Shown in pieces: positions 1 to 9,232 of a stretch of DNA of 64,000 nucleotides. The notes below the pieces were generated by a model. That model worked only from the letters and a program-made list of their open reading frames with translations. It had not been told where the DNA came from and ran no database searches. This DNA is from a virus. Every line of letters starts with the position of its first letter. The first letter of the stretch is position 1. A program made the position numbers and the translations under genes. The DNA lies in the IMG/VR virus record IMGVR_UViG_3300017917_003143, positions 128,095-192,094 of that record; one strand, 5' to 3'.

Positions 1-1
1 T

Positions 2-3000
2 GGTGGCGATGGCGGTGGTGAATCAGTAAAAGAATCCACAGTCAATGTTGAAAAGAAATCGATTCCATTGGACAAAGTCGTGCGTCGTTTTGTACACTTT
101 GCTGCCAAGCATCTTAAATTAAAACAATTACCAAAGATTAAATTACGAAAAGGTGAGCTCAGCCACGACATACATTCCATGGGACACTATGTGGATGATA
201 AAAAGACCGTGGAAGTAGAAACCAAGGATCGCCATGTCATGGATATCCTGCGTACCCTGGCACACGAACTCACACACTATAGACAGCATGAACGCTTGGG
301 CAAAGACATGCCTGACACAGCAGGACGCACAGGCAGTCCCTATGAGAATGAAGCCAACACATTGGCTGGCATCATCATGCGTCATTTCCAGAACAAGTAT
401 CCAGAATTCTTTGCCAGCACTGTGAGCGAAGATGGTGACAGCGTGGCCGCCCAATACGGAGATCAGACTCCACCTGGACCAGAGTCCAAACCTACCATGC
501 CCAAGGGAACGGTGCGGGTTGATGTGTCAGACGTTTACGACTGGTATAAACTGGGACAAAATATCAGCAACCTCGATAGAGTGGATCCTAAAATTTTTGG
601 TAAAGGACCACCCAGCACTATCGTCAGTTTTGGTGATGAAGAAACTGAACACAAGTACATCGACCATTTAAAAAAATTAGGGTTGACGACCACTGATATC
701 GATCCTGTTGATCCCAATCAACCTCCTGGTATGCCGCGTCAAAAAGTTGATCCTACCTACAATGTAGACGAAACCATTGATGCTCCTGTGAGCAAAGATG
801 CCAAGGCCAACCTTGACTACTACAAATTTATCCGTGGCAAACAGCAGTTGGGTCGCCCGCTGACCAAATCAGAAATGCAGTTCCTTAGCAAGTATCAACT
901 CGCACAGCATCTTAAGAAACAAGTTGGTGAACAAGAACTCGAAGAAGGGATAGGTCGGGCATTGGGCACAGCCGCTGTGGCCGGTGCCATGGCCCTGGGG
1001 TCACCTGCTGCCAAAGCACAAAGCCCACTGCAAACAGCACACAACATTGGCAGTATAATTTACAACAAGAACATCACCCGAGCTGGCGCTGAAGAAGAGA
1101 TCAAAGGCATGGCCAGAGATTTGGCACGTGGCGATCAAGAAATACGTGTGGGTGGCAAACGCATCTGGGGAGGCCCTCAAGCACAGGGTGAGCGAGTGGC
1201 AGCCAATGGTGTAGGTGCCACTCCCGAAGCCGCATTCCAAGATGCGCTGAACAGAGCCTACACAGATGCCAATCGTCGTTACGGTCCTATCTCTGTAGGA
1301 GACTGGCGACCCATTGACCGAGAAAAAGAATTAGAACAAGTGGGTGGACAATATCGTGCGGCTGTGGTCATACAAGGTCCAGCACCTGTAAAAGAAGATG
1401 CGTCAGGTTATATTCCTACAAAAAAGCAGGCCAAGGATCCACGATTTAAAACAGCACTCACAGTGGATATCAAGCCTGGACAGTTAGGCAAAGAAGCCAA
1501 CAAGCTGGGATTACAAACAGACAGCCAAGGTCGTCCTGATCTCTTGATGAAAAACTTGGCCAATGCGTTGAAAGAATACAAAGAGACCGGAGTGTTTGAA
1601 GCTGTCAAACCTGTTGCTCCTGTCATACCATCACGAGCACCCAAGACAGAATACCCACCCATGGTCAAGCAAAAGACCAGTCTACCTCAAGATAAACCGA
1701 CACCGCGTCCAGACGGCACAGGTCGTATCATCAACTATGAAATACGAGAAGAAGAAGACTTGTTAGAAGTCAAAATGTCACCATCTTCTCTGGAAGCCTG
1801 GGCTCGTAGTCCCGAAGCTGAAGGCATACGTGCTGGATTTGAAGCCGAAATGATCTTCCGTGACACCAAGCGTGAAGACGATGAAGAGGAAATGGAGCCC
1901 GACTACGACTATGACGAGCGTCCGGATGACATTGATCATGTCGTAGACTTCTTCTCTAATGACGATTATGGTTATGGCTTGAGCTCACGTGGTGCTAGAA
2001 GCCTGCGCGAAGATCTATTCAACGAATTTATTGAATGGGCTGATGAACAAATAGCAGAATCATGGGACAACAATGCTGAGGACCAAGTCAAGGACTACAT
2101 GGAAAACAACGTCTGGGGCGATGACGAAGAACGTGAAAAACGCATCGCTGACAAAATAGACGAACTGTTTCCTGACGAAGATCCAGAACCAATATTGGCA
2201 GCTGGCGCAGGTGCTCCAAGATTTACCCGTAGTTCAGACCAAACAGCATATACACAAGAAAACGATTTATATGCCAAATACCGAGAAGCTTCAGATGCGG
2301 CCTATGAAGAGTTTGAAGCTGAAGCCGAGAGCGAATACGAAAACCAAGGGCACTACTACGACGAAGCTCGCGACTACTACTTTGAAATGATGCGAGAAGG
2401 CGGCGACTACGATGAACGAGAGTTCTTGCGTGACAAGTATGGTTACATGAGCGAGATCGCCAGCAGTTTCACTCTTGATTGGCCTTATTGGACCGGGGGT
2501 GGTAATTCAGGCTACGGCAGTAGAGATTGGGAAGATATCGCCACCAGCTTAGAACGTGCTGTGAGAATGGATGTCAAAGTAGGATCAGGCTATCACTCTG
2601 TGACCCGCCGAGACGATCGTTATATCATAGAACCTGACGGATCGTTAGACCCTGATGACTACGAGGATGCCGGTCTTGAAATCGTAAGTCCGCCAATGCC
2701 ATTGCCCACGGCCTTGGACCAGTTGCAGAAAGTCATAGAGTGGGGCAACAATACAGCCGACGCCTATACCAATGATTCAACAGGTCTTCACATGGGCGTG
2801 AGCATACCTTATGTGGGCGGTGATGTTGACTATGTCAAGCTGGTGTTGTTCATGGGCGACGAATATGTGCTAGAAAAATTTGGCCGTGCGTCAAACACCT
2901 ACACAGCATCGGCCATGCAGAAGCTACGTCAAAACATGGCAGGTGCCAGAAACCGTGGCGAACTCACAGAAGCCAAGTTAGACCCCTTGGGTGCATTAGA

Positions 3001-4207
3001 GTTAGTACAAAAGAATCTCATTGAGCTGGCCGCAAGATATGTGCAGAATGGTGTAGGTAATTCAAAATACACTTCAGCCCACATCAAAGATGGCTACATC
3101 GAGTTCCGTAGCCCCGGTGGAGACTACTTGGCCATGGAGAGCCGTGGCGAGTTTGATGACATCAAGAACACCATGTTGCGTTTTGCTCGTGCCATGCAGA
3201 TCGCTGGCAACCCTGCTCTTGAGCGCAAAGAGTATGCCAAGAAACTCTACAAATTGATCTCACCAGGCGCACAAGACGATGGGTTAAAACTGTTTTCCCA
3301 ATACGCCGCAGGTACTATCAGCCCTGAACAGCTCAAGAAGCAGTGGGCCGACGCTGTGCTACAGAAAGAGCTACCCACCACAGGCAAAGAAGAATACGAA
3401 GTCTATAGCATGGATAAAAAGAATAGCCCCGACGGCATCATTGATACATTCTATGCCAGAGACTACGACAGTGCCTATGACCAGTACAGGAAGAAATACA
3501 GCAATGATCCACGCTGGAACCAACTTGATGTGCGTTTAAAGATGCCTTGGTTTGATGTGTATGGACCCGACGGTGAGGAAGTCGCGACCATAAGATCTCG
3601 AGATATCAATCAAGCCAAAGAAAAGGCCATGAACCAGTTTGAATACTGGTCAGACGATTGGAAAATATATCGCAGGCCCGATAACACACCCGAACCAAAG
3701 TTAAGTGTACGAGCTCAAGTGGCCAAGCGTATCAAAGAGCCTAAAGTAAGCCCAGCACAGGCCGCAGACAATGCCCGGGATTCCCAACAGCTACAAGCTC
3801 GCATAGGAGAACCACGACCCGCTGGTGCTGTGGGCGACACTGGCTACTATCGCGTGACTTGGGATGAACGCAGGGACGGTGAGATACGCAGTGATGCACT
3901 GAACATAGATGCACCCAACGCCACAGCGGCCATGGATCGTGTGCGTGATGCACTGCAACTGCAAGGTCGAGATATCGTACAGATATCAGCTGATGCACAA
4001 CAACCTCCAGCTTGGCGAGATCAATTGGCCCAACAAGTTCGTACAGCATCACCTCGCGCCAACTATGAATTGTATCAATACGATGATCCAACACGAGTAA
4101 TAGGCGTGATGCATCATGCCACAGCTGATGAAGTACGTGCATACATTGATCAACAAGAACAAGAAGGCATGCCTCCAGGATTTTTACGAGTAAGACAGGT
4201 ATCATGA
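2..4207 (+). CDS. Large multidomain virion-type protein with HExxH and amidoligase-like domains (5' partial)
   Basis: The frame is open from base 2 with no stop, so the gene starts upstream of the window; the TTG at 68 is not a convincing start. Counting from that TTG, residues 66-70 read HELTH with downstream NEA, a zincin-type metalloprotease signature. Residues about 450-500 carry a DPRFKTALTVD motif that I associate with large internal proteins of marine T4-like phages. A long acidic stretch follows, and residues about 570-960 resemble the amidoligase (COOH-NH2 ligase) family: GFEAEM near 590, EPDGSL near 855, GLEIVSPP near 870 and TGLHMGVSI near 905. The C-terminal third holds repeated small alpha/beta segments. 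It overlaps the next gene by ATGA. Peptidase and ligase assignments are motif-level; the size, neighbours and composition suggest a protein packaged in or ejected from the capsid. Confidence 0.75.
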   Translation, partial: GGDGGGESVKESTVNVEKKSIPLDKVVRRFVHFAAKHLKLKQLPKIKLRKGELSHDIHSMGHYVDDKKTVEVETKDRHVMDILRTLAHELTHYRQHERLGKDMPDTAGRTGSPYENEANTLAGIIMRHFQNKYPEFFASTVSEDGDSVAAQYGDQTPPGPESKPTMPKGTVRVDVSDVYDWYKLGQNISNLDRVDPKIFGKGPPSTIVSFGDEETEHKYIDHLKKLGLTTTDIDPVDPNQPPGMPRQKVDPTYNVDETIDAPVSKDAKANLDYYKFIRGKQQLGRPLTKSEMQFLSKYQLAQHLKKQVGEQELEEGIGRALGTAAVAGAMALGSPAAKAQSPLQTAHNIGSIIYNKNITRAGAEEEIKGMARDLARGDQEIRVGGKRIWGGPQAQGERVAANGVGATPEAAFQDALNRAYTDANRRYGPISVGDWRPIDREKELEQVGGQYRAAVVIQGPAPVKEDASGYIPTKKQAKDPRFKTALTVDIKPGQLGKEANKLGLQTDSQGRPDLLMKNLANALKEYKETGVFEAVKPVAPVIPSRAPKTEYPPMVKQKTSLPQDKPTPRPDGTGRIINYEIREEEDLLEVKMSPSSLEAWARSPEAEGIRAGFEAEMIFRDTKREDDEEEMEPDYDYDERPDDIDHVVDFFSNDDYGYGLSSRGARSLREDLFNEFIEWADEQIAESWDNNAEDQVKDYMENNVWGDDEEREKRIADKIDELFPDEDPEPILAAGAGAPRFTRSSDQTAYTQENDLYAKYREASDAAYEEFEAEAESEYENQGHYYDEARDYYFEMMREGGDYDEREFLRDKYGYMSEIASSFTLDWPYWTGGGNSGYGSRDWEDIATSLERAVRMDVKVGSGYHSVTRRDDRYIIEPDGSLDPDDYEDAGLEIVSPPMPLPTALDQLQKVIEWGNNTADAYTNDSTGLHMGVSIPYVGGDVDYVKLVLFMGDEYVLEKFGRASNTYTASAMQKLRQNMAGARNRGELTEAKLDPLGALELVQKNLIELAARYVQNGVGNSKYTSAHIKDGYIEFRSPGGDYLAMESRGEFDDIKNTMLRFARAMQIAGNPALERKEYAKKLYKLISPGAQDDGLKLFSQYAAGTISPEQLKKQWADAVLQKELPTTGKEEYEVYSMDKKNSPDGIIDTFYARDYDSAYDQYRKKYSNDPRWNQLDVRLKMPWFDVYGPDGEEVATIRSRDINQAKEKAMNQFEYWSDDWKIYRRPDNTPEPKLSVRAQVAKRIKEPKVSPAQAADNARDSQQLQARIGEPRPAGAVGDTGYYRVTWDERRDGEIRSDALNIDAPNATAAMDRVRDALQLQGRDIVQISADAQQPPAWRDQLAQQVRTASPRANYELYQYDDPTRVIGVMHHATADEVRAYIDQQEQEGMPPGFLRVRQVS

Positions 4208-4980
4208 GAGCATCTGAATTTTCAAACTCCAAGCTGGTGATCTTTGACATTGATGATACCTTGGTCAACACAGATACACGGGTAAATGTCGTGCGAGATG
4301 GCGAAGTGATCAAGCAACTCAACAGCCACGATTTTACACACTATAAATTAGGCCCTGGTGAAGAGTTTGACTTTGGTGCGTTCAAAGACGCCAGAGAATT
4401 CTTTACCAAGGCCAAGCCAATACCTGGTATGATTCGACAACTAAAGCATGACATCGACACAGGAAATAAAGTTATCATGCTCACTGCCCGTAGTGATTTC
4501 AATGACCGAGACATATTCTTAGATACTTTCCGACGCTTTGGTATAGAAATGGATCGTGTGCATGTGTATCGTGCCGGCAACTTGACCATCAAAGCTGCCA
4601 CAGAAGAAAAGAAAAAGATCATGTTGCGTCATTTGTTGGGCAAGACGCACTATGACAAAATTATAATGTATGATGACAGTGTGCCTAATTTAAATGCATT
4701 TATAAGTCTTAAACAAGAATACCCTTGGAGCAAATTTTATGCTTGGCATGTGGATCCCAATGGGCAAGCCAGTGAATACCACAGAACAGATATGGAAGAA
4801 AACTTTCACGATGGCCGAGTAAAAGGCAAAAGTCGCCCAGGACGTGTCAAACGTGCAGGTGCCAGCTGTGCAGGAAGTGTCACGGACCTACGAGCAAAAG
4901 CCCGTAAATATGGCGGCGAGCGAGGCAAGATGTATCACTGGTGTGCCAACATGAAGAGTGGTCGCAAAAAGAATAAGTAA
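4204..4980 (+). CDS. HAD-superfamily phosphatase-like protein with MRAxEF N-terminus
   Basis: The protein has 258 residues. After an MRASEF start come the HAD motif I FDIDDTLVNT (two catalytic Asp), motif II MLTARSDF and a late acidic motif MYDDSVPN. This suggests phosphohydrolase or polynucleotide/nucleotide phosphatase activity. The last 60 residues are a separate basic, cysteine-containing tail (SRPGRVKRAGASC, then KMYHWCANMKSGRKK), a tail module I associate with virion proteins of T4-like marine phages. The start overlaps the upstream stop as ATGA. The N-terminus matches five or more neighbours and may be a capsid-targeting peptide, so the enzyme may be packaged. Confidence 0.75.
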   Translation: MRASEFSNSKLVIFDIDDTLVNTDTRVNVVRDGEVIKQLNSHDFTHYKLGPGEEFDFGAFKDAREFFTKAKPIPGMIRQLKHDIDTGNKVIMLTARSDFNDRDIFLDTFRRFGIEMDRVHVYRAGNLTIKAATEEKKKIMLRHLLGKTHYDKIIMYDDSVPNLNAFISLKQEYPWSKFYAWHVDPNGQASEYHRTDMEENFHDGRVKGKSRPGRVKRAGASCAGSVTDLRAKARKYGGERGKMYHWCANMKSGRKKNK

Positions 4981-4986
4981 TACATT

Positions 4987-5169
4987 ATGCGAGCACAAGA
5001 ACTCACTGGACACAAATGGATCTCCAAGATCACCATCAAGAACCCTAACTACACAGGCAGGGTTGAAGTGTCGGTGTATGCTCACAATCAAAGTGAAGCA
5101 CGACAACTGTTAAAAGCACAGTACGGCATAGAAGATCATCACATTGGCGCCATCAGGAGAGCTCAATGA
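4987..5169 (+). CDS. Small MRAxEL protein, unknown function
   Basis: Sixty residues starting MRAQELTGHKW. The rest is one beta-beta-alpha unit (VEVSVYAHN, then SEARQLLKAQYGI), a pattern also visible in the tiny protein at 14565-14663. It sits between two other MRAxE[FL] genes and overlaps the next by ATGA. A small capsid-internal protein is plausible; no biochemical role can be assigned. Confidence 0.6.
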   Translation: MRAQELTGHKWISKITIKNPNYTGRVEVSVYAHNQSEARQLLKAQYGIEDHHIGAIRRAQ

Positions 5170-5483
5170 GAGCCACTGAATTTGTCGCTGAAGATCTCAA
5201 TGCCGGTGGATTCCGTATCCGTGTGAGTCCGCACTTGGAAAACCGCGCAGAGAAGCGTGGCATATCCATGCCCGTGATTGTAGGCATACTCAATAGGCTG
5301 GATCGTGCCCGTAGACATATCAAAGAGTTGGATCCTAACACACAATTTAATATTTTTGATAGCCATCACAACATACACCTTGGCATGATGCGTTCAGCAT
5401 TTGATCCCAACAAACTGTTGTTGAACACAGTGTATCAAAATGAAAACTATCACGGGCGTAATCCTGTGTTGAAGGTACGGTAA
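5166..5483 (+). CDS. MRAxEF small protein, unknown function
   Basis: The protein has 105 residues and starts MRATEFVAEDLNAGG. MRATEFVAE closely parallels the T4 internal-protein targeting peptide, including a glutamate where the prohead protease would cut. The body has VSPHLENRAEKRGI followed by a short alpha/beta fold. Its start overlaps the preceding stop and its TAA overlaps the next ATG. I do not recognise a family with a known function. Confidence 0.65.
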   Translation: MRATEFVAEDLNAGGFRIRVSPHLENRAEKRGISMPVIVGILNRLDRARRHIKELDPNTQFNIFDSHHNIHLGMMRSAFDPNKLLLNTVYQNENYHGRNPVLKVR

Positions 5484-6085
5484 TGAGAGCATGGGAGTTG
5501 GGTGAGGTGCAGATACTACGCAAGGTCCAGAAAAAAGGCCGCAATCTCTATCAATTGCCTCGCCGTGGAAAGCCTATACCACAGGGTTGGGAATCTGAAT
5601 ATCTTGGTTTTCCAGTGGGTCGTACCAGCGGGCTAGAAATATGGCAGTTCAATGAAGGTCCTGTGACATCATACACTGTGTTTGATCCTGAGTCACGCAG
5701 AGCCACCCTGACTATCAGTGGAAGCAAGTACCCTGACAATCCTGACAGTTTCATCGTGTTTGGTCTATATGCCGCACCTGGCAATCCTGTGCGAGCCGCA
5801 GACTTTTACCGATATCTTATTACCAAGCAAGGCTTGACCATGATATCTGATCGACTGCAGAGTCCAGGTGGATTGCGAGTGTGGCAAGAGTTGGAACGTA
5901 GATTTCCACAGAGCGTCACTGTATACGGGTTTGATACCAAGACCGATGAACCCATAAACATTTCAACACAAGACACATCAGACACACACGTAGAACCCGA
6001 TGAGGTAGATCAAGCCGCACCTGGCATGAAGCGAGATCTACAGCATAAAGCACGTTACATTAGATTGGTAGCCACAGCAAGATGA
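5483..6085 (+). CDS. MRAxEL protein, unknown function
   Basis: The protein has 200 residues and starts MRAWELGEV. A central region contains TSYTVFDPESRRATLTISG and a later SDRLQSPGGLRVWQEL segment. The SPGGxxVW pattern recalls proteins often annotated as hypothetical in phage internal-protein clusters. It is coupled to both neighbours (TAATG upstream, ATGA downstream). No catalytic motif is visible. Confidence 0.65.
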   Translation: MRAWELGEVQILRKVQKKGRNLYQLPRRGKPIPQGWESEYLGFPVGRTSGLEIWQFNEGPVTSYTVFDPESRRATLTISGSKYPDNPDSFIVFGLYAAPGNPVRAADFYRYLITKQGLTMISDRLQSPGGLRVWQELERRFPQSVTVYGFDTKTDEPINISTQDTSDTHVEPDEVDQAAPGMKRDLQHKARYIRLVATAR

Positions 6086-6720
6086 GAGCACAAGATTTTA
6101 TTCCTACCAATCGAGAGTTTATACTCTATATCAACGGACGACCTGCAGTAAAGTATCAGCACGAAGGTGATGCCTTGCGAGACATGGATCACCTACGAAG
6201 AAAAGATCCTAACACACGATTAGAGCTCAAACATGAAGTGTGTGGCATTGAAACTCTCCGCAAGATCAACGAATACAAGATTAACAATCAATCAGGCATC
6301 GGTTCTGTGCCCAAGAATCAAGACATTGATTATTTTGGACTGCGTGTGGCCATGCGCCCTAGCACGTTCCTTAAGCTCAGTCTGCCTTTGCCCAATACGC
6401 CTCAAGATCAGCAGTCTATCGAATATGTCAAACAACACAAAGACACCGAAGGTATAGGCGCACCTTTCCTGGAAATAGACGTTCCTCAAGGCTGGGAGTC
6501 CGGTGATTTATCTAAACCTGCCAGGGTGGTAGGGCACGATGGACGACACAGGATGGCTGCTATATTGCAGAGCGAAGGCGACGATCCTGTGGAAACACAC
6601 ATATTCCCTTTGGGACTGCGCCGCCGTCATTTTGATGCCAATCCTGAATGGGCCAAAGAACTCAATCAAGTCATCATTGGCCAGCGCGGCAACACTGTGC
6701 CAGGCCCTATTTTTAAGTAA
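6082..6720 (+). CDS. MRAxDF protein with ParB/Srx-like motif
   Basis: The protein has 212 residues and starts MRAQDFIPTNREF. Residues near 150 read ARVVGHDGRHRMAA, resembling the GxHRxxA signature of ParB/sulfiredoxin-like nucleotide-binding folds. The assignment is weak because only this motif supports it. It is the last gene of the plus-strand virion block and its stop overlaps the end of the convergent minus-strand gene by 8 bases. Confidence 0.6.
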   Translation: MRAQDFIPTNREFILYINGRPAVKYQHEGDALRDMDHLRRKDPNTRLELKHEVCGIETLRKINEYKINNQSGIGSVPKNQDIDYFGLRVAMRPSTFLKLSLPLPNTPQDQQSIEYVKQHKDTEGIGAPFLEIDVPQGWESGDLSKPARVVGHDGRHRMAAILQSEGDDPVETHIFPLGLRRRHFDANPEWAKELNQVIIGQRGNTVPGPIFK

Positions 6721-7768
6721 AGTAATCCTCGAGAGTACCTTTGCGTTTCACGTCTAACGTGACACAGTGGAATCCACCGCTGAGGGTGCGGCTCTGGCGC
6801 ATGGGCAATCCAATGCTTTCAATACCCCAACGCTGTAGTTCTCGCATGAGTTCTGTTTGATTTTCATCCACTATGACCAAGCGTTCGTTGACGCTGAGCA
6901 AGTTCAATCCTATGTACTTGCTACAAGGACTGATGCCACCAGCAAGATTGCTGCCAACATCAGGAACTTTTTCTCCGGGCCAAAAGATCTTGTCCCAGGA
7001 TTCAAAGATCGGTGGATACCAGTCGGGTGTGCAACGGTCGCCATTGAACAACACCAGGCCTGGACGCAAAGGAATCACTGTAGAGTCAAAGTGTGCGAAA
7101 CTGTAATACTTTTCTGCCAAGTGTATGCGATACTTGTCTCCGATGATGCTCTTGAGCCATTGATAACCTAACAAGTTTCCGCTGTTGCTGACTTGGTACA
7201 GCAGGTCTCGGCCCAGTCGCACGATGTTGGGAGCATCAAACACTATCTCTCGATTGAGCAAAGTTGGATCTTCGAGATTGTCCAGCTGATAGCTGTCATC
7301 AGCCAAGACAGGTTTGGGTGCTGAAATCCATTTGGTACCATCGGCCATCCACTCATACAGCATGTCTCGATAGATGCGTGTTTCAAAATATCGACTGCGC
7401 ATAGGGCTTGGACATTCAATGATCATGCCGTCCAATGGCAACAGCAAGTCTCGCGGACAGTAGCTATACCAACCCGACGTGGTCCACTCAGGAGTGGAAA
7501 ATTTCGCGCTGTGATCTTGAGGTATGGGCCTGCGTACTTTGACGCCCAATTTTTTGAGCTCATCGCTGAGACGATCAAGATCCTCATTGGCTTCATCGAT
7601 GATGCGCCGATCATGTGGTCCTTCGAGATGTTGGATATTTTCCCAAGGTTCGTTGGCATAGCAAAAGCTGTGTGTGCTTTTGTTCAAGGTGGGCAACTGT
7701 GCATGGTCAGCGATTCCGACCACTATTTCTTCCAAGGGATCCCAGTCATTGTGACTGCATACGGGCAT
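6713..7768 (-). CDS. Glycine/inosamine amidinotransferase-like enzyme
   Basis: The protein has 351 residues. The start NDWDPLEEIVVGIAD and the near-terminal SGGFHCVTLDVKRKG are typical of L-arginine:glycine amidinotransferase relatives, which move an amidino group from arginine to an amine through an active-site cysteine (the Cys of GGFHC). FDAPNIVRLGRDLLYQVSNSGN carries the conserved Asp and polar residues of the alpha/beta propeller. Length fits the family. It overlaps the upstream aminotransferase by 23 bases on the same strand, so the two probably act in one short pathway making a guanidino compound. The acceptor amine cannot be told from sequence. Confidence 0.85.
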   Translation of the reverse strand: MPVCSHNDWDPLEEIVVGIADHAQLPTLNKSTHSFCYANEPWENIQHLEGPHDRRIIDEANEDLDRLSDELKKLGVKVRRPIPQDHSAKFSTPEWTTSGWYSYCPRDLLLPLDGMIIECPSPMRSRYFETRIYRDMLYEWMADGTKWISAPKPVLADDSYQLDNLEDPTLLNREIVFDAPNIVRLGRDLLYQVSNSGNLLGYQWLKSIIGDKYRIHLAEKYYSFAHFDSTVIPLRPGLVLFNGDRCTPDWYPPIFESWDKIFWPGEKVPDVGSNLAGGISPCSKYIGLNLLSVNERLVIVDENQTELMRELQRWGIESIGLPMRQSRTLSGGFHCVTLDVKRKGTLEDYFT

Positions 7769-8597
7769 AACGTTCTCCTATTTCTTGTGATATACAAACA
7801 CGGTTCCATTGGCTACCGCGGTTAAATTCTTGATATTGTTCTCCCCCGAGCCCAAACAAAATACATTTGGTAGGTTCAAGGTCCAATTCTTTGACTACTT
7901 GATCATAGATATCTTCGTAGGTTTTCCAGTTCCAATCTATGCTGTGATTCTCCATGAAATCTATGGCACAAGCCATGCTGTGTCCGGGTACTTGATGATT
8001 TTTATTAAAAAAATCAATTCCATCATCGATGTCTTCCCGTTGCCATCTGATGCCTGCACGTAAAAACTGTGCTCCATGGAATGCTTTGCTGATGCTGGAT
8101 GCCACGGTTTCGATACAAGCATGAGATAGATCCACTGAGAGATCTTTGCTGATAGCGATGTAAGCCATGTCTACCAACACAGGAATACCCAACTGTGTAC
8201 ATTTCCTCATGAGTGCATCCATGTCAGGATGCACATCGCCGAGGTCGCTGAATGGGCAACTGATTACCACAGCATCATTTTCGTGCAAAGGTTCATCATC
8301 GATATAACACCAGTCAATGGCATTTTTCAAGCAGACCTGGTGATACATAAATTCCCCACGGAAAAATCTCATCCTGCGAGTGTGGTGTTTGAGATAAAAA
8401 TGATCAAAGGCCTGCACGGATCCGTGGCAAAATGATGCATGGGTGAACTGATCAAAACCGTGGAGTTGGAACGACCCTCCTTTGACCCATGATGTAAAAG
8501 TTTTGGTATAAATTCCCAATAAATCTTCGTGCTGTACCGGCACTGGATTTAATTTTACCGAATCATTTTGTATGGGAAAGGCGCTACGGAGTGGCAT
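7746..8597 (-). CDS. PLP-dependent aminotransferase-like protein (fold type I)
   Basis: The protein has 283 residues. VASSISKAFHGAQF matches the PLP-lysine region of class I/II aminotransferases (S-x-S-K-A-F), and GIPVLVDMAYIA upstream gives the Asp that pairs with the pyridine nitrogen. It is shorter than typical aminotransferases (about 390 residues), lacking much of the usual N-terminal arm and small domain. It is the first gene of a two-gene minus-strand unit with the amidinotransferase and probably supplies or processes its amine substrate. A TATAAATC element lies 3 bases upstream of its ATG. Confidence 0.75.
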   Translation of the reverse strand: MPLRSAFPIQNDSVKLNPVPVQHEDLLGIYTKTFTSWVKGGSFQLHGFDQFTHASFCHGSVQAFDHFYLKHHTRRMRFFRGEFMYHQVCLKNAIDWCYIDDEPLHENDAVVISCPFSDLGDVHPDMDALMRKCTQLGIPVLVDMAYIAISKDLSVDLSHACIETVASSISKAFHGAQFLRAGIRWQREDIDDGIDFFNKNHQVPGHSMACAIDFMENHSIDWNWKTYEDIYDQVVKELDLEPTKCILFGLGGEQYQEFNRGSQWNRVCISQEIGERYARMQSQ

Positions 8598-8600
8598 GAT

Positions 8601-8608
8601 GATTTATA
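8601..8608 (-). promoter_or_regulatory. Candidate T4-like late promoter for the minus-strand pair
   Basis: The minus strand reads TATAAATC, one base off the T4 late consensus TATAAATA, ending 3 bases before the ATG at 8597. With T4 geometry (start site 6 bases past the octamer) transcription would begin inside the start codon. Confidence 0.45.
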
Positions 8609-8631
8609 TATGGTTATTGTGCTTGCGGACT

Positions 8632-8637
8632 TAAATA
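8632..8637 (+). promoter_or_regulatory. Candidate late promoter (TAAATA)
   Basis: TTAAATATATCATG lies immediately before the ATG at 8642, leaving only 4 bases between TAAATA and the start codon. It is divergent from the TATAAATC at 8601-8608. Confidence 0.5.
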
Positions 8638-8641
8638 TATC

Positions 8642-9199
8642 ATGACAAAAGAATACGGATTTTTCAAAAATATCCCCGGCGACTATCAACAAGTGATAGA
8701 AAATCTGCCCTGGAATTTTTCCGATCATTGCATGTGGCCCAGAGAAACATACAAAAAAGATCACGATGGAGAGATCGCTCCATTCTATGACACAGGATAT
8801 TACACTCCTGAAAACACACAGCTATGGCAGACCAGATTGGATGAAACCAGCATCGACGTCGCATCATCCGCACAACAAGTTCCCATACTGGATCACACCG
8901 TGACTTTTATCAAGTTGGATCCAGGGCACACTCTACCTTGGCATCGAGACGCATTCTATTTGCTCAAACAAAAACGTCCCAATTGGAAAGAACAAAATCT
9001 CAAGCCCATACGCTATCTGATCTTTCTTGAAGACTGGAAATTGGGCCATTTCGTGCAGTTGGAAGATCAGGTGGTAACACATTGGAAATCCGGTGACTGC
9101 TGGTATTTCTGCAATGACACTTATCATTTGGGCACCAATGCAGGATTAGAACCATTTGTCAGCATGCAAGTCAGCGGATTCAAACAAACTGCCATTTAG
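8642..9199 (+). CDS. 2OG-Fe(II) oxygenase-like protein
   Basis: The protein has 185 residues. GHTLPWHRDAF gives an H-x-D facial-triad start, and CNDTYHLGTNAG gives the distal His, a layout seen in aspartyl hydroxylase/cupin-like 2OG oxygenases. A paralogue at 29828-30370 conserves the same positions (PFHRDTF, VLHVSSNAG, MQVSGF). The gene ends in TAG, rare here. In-frame readthrough of that amber would run without a stop into the protein at 9233. The substrate is unknown; hydroxylation of a small molecule or residue is inferred. Confidence 0.7.
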   Translation: MTKEYGFFKNIPGDYQQVIENLPWNFSDHCMWPRETYKKDHDGEIAPFYDTGYYTPENTQLWQTRLDETSIDVASSAQQVPILDHTVTFIKLDPGHTLPWHRDAFYLLKQKRPNWKEQNLKPIRYLIFLEDWKLGHFVQLEDQVVTHWKSGDCWYFCNDTYHLGTNAGLEPFVSMQVSGFKQTAI

Positions 9200-9201
9200 A
9201 T

Positions 9202-9207
9202 TAAATA
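9202..9207 (+). promoter_or_regulatory. Candidate late promoter (TAAATA)
   Basis: TAAATA lies 25 bases upstream of the ATG at 9233, directly after the amber stop of the preceding gene. Confidence 0.4.
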
Positions 9208-9232
9208 CGTTATACCAAACAGCGAGGGTATC

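Noticed and set aside
3741-4322. Minus-strand 193-residue frame opposite the first two genes
   Set aside because: It lies antisense to well-supported coding sequence and its composition shows no protein family.
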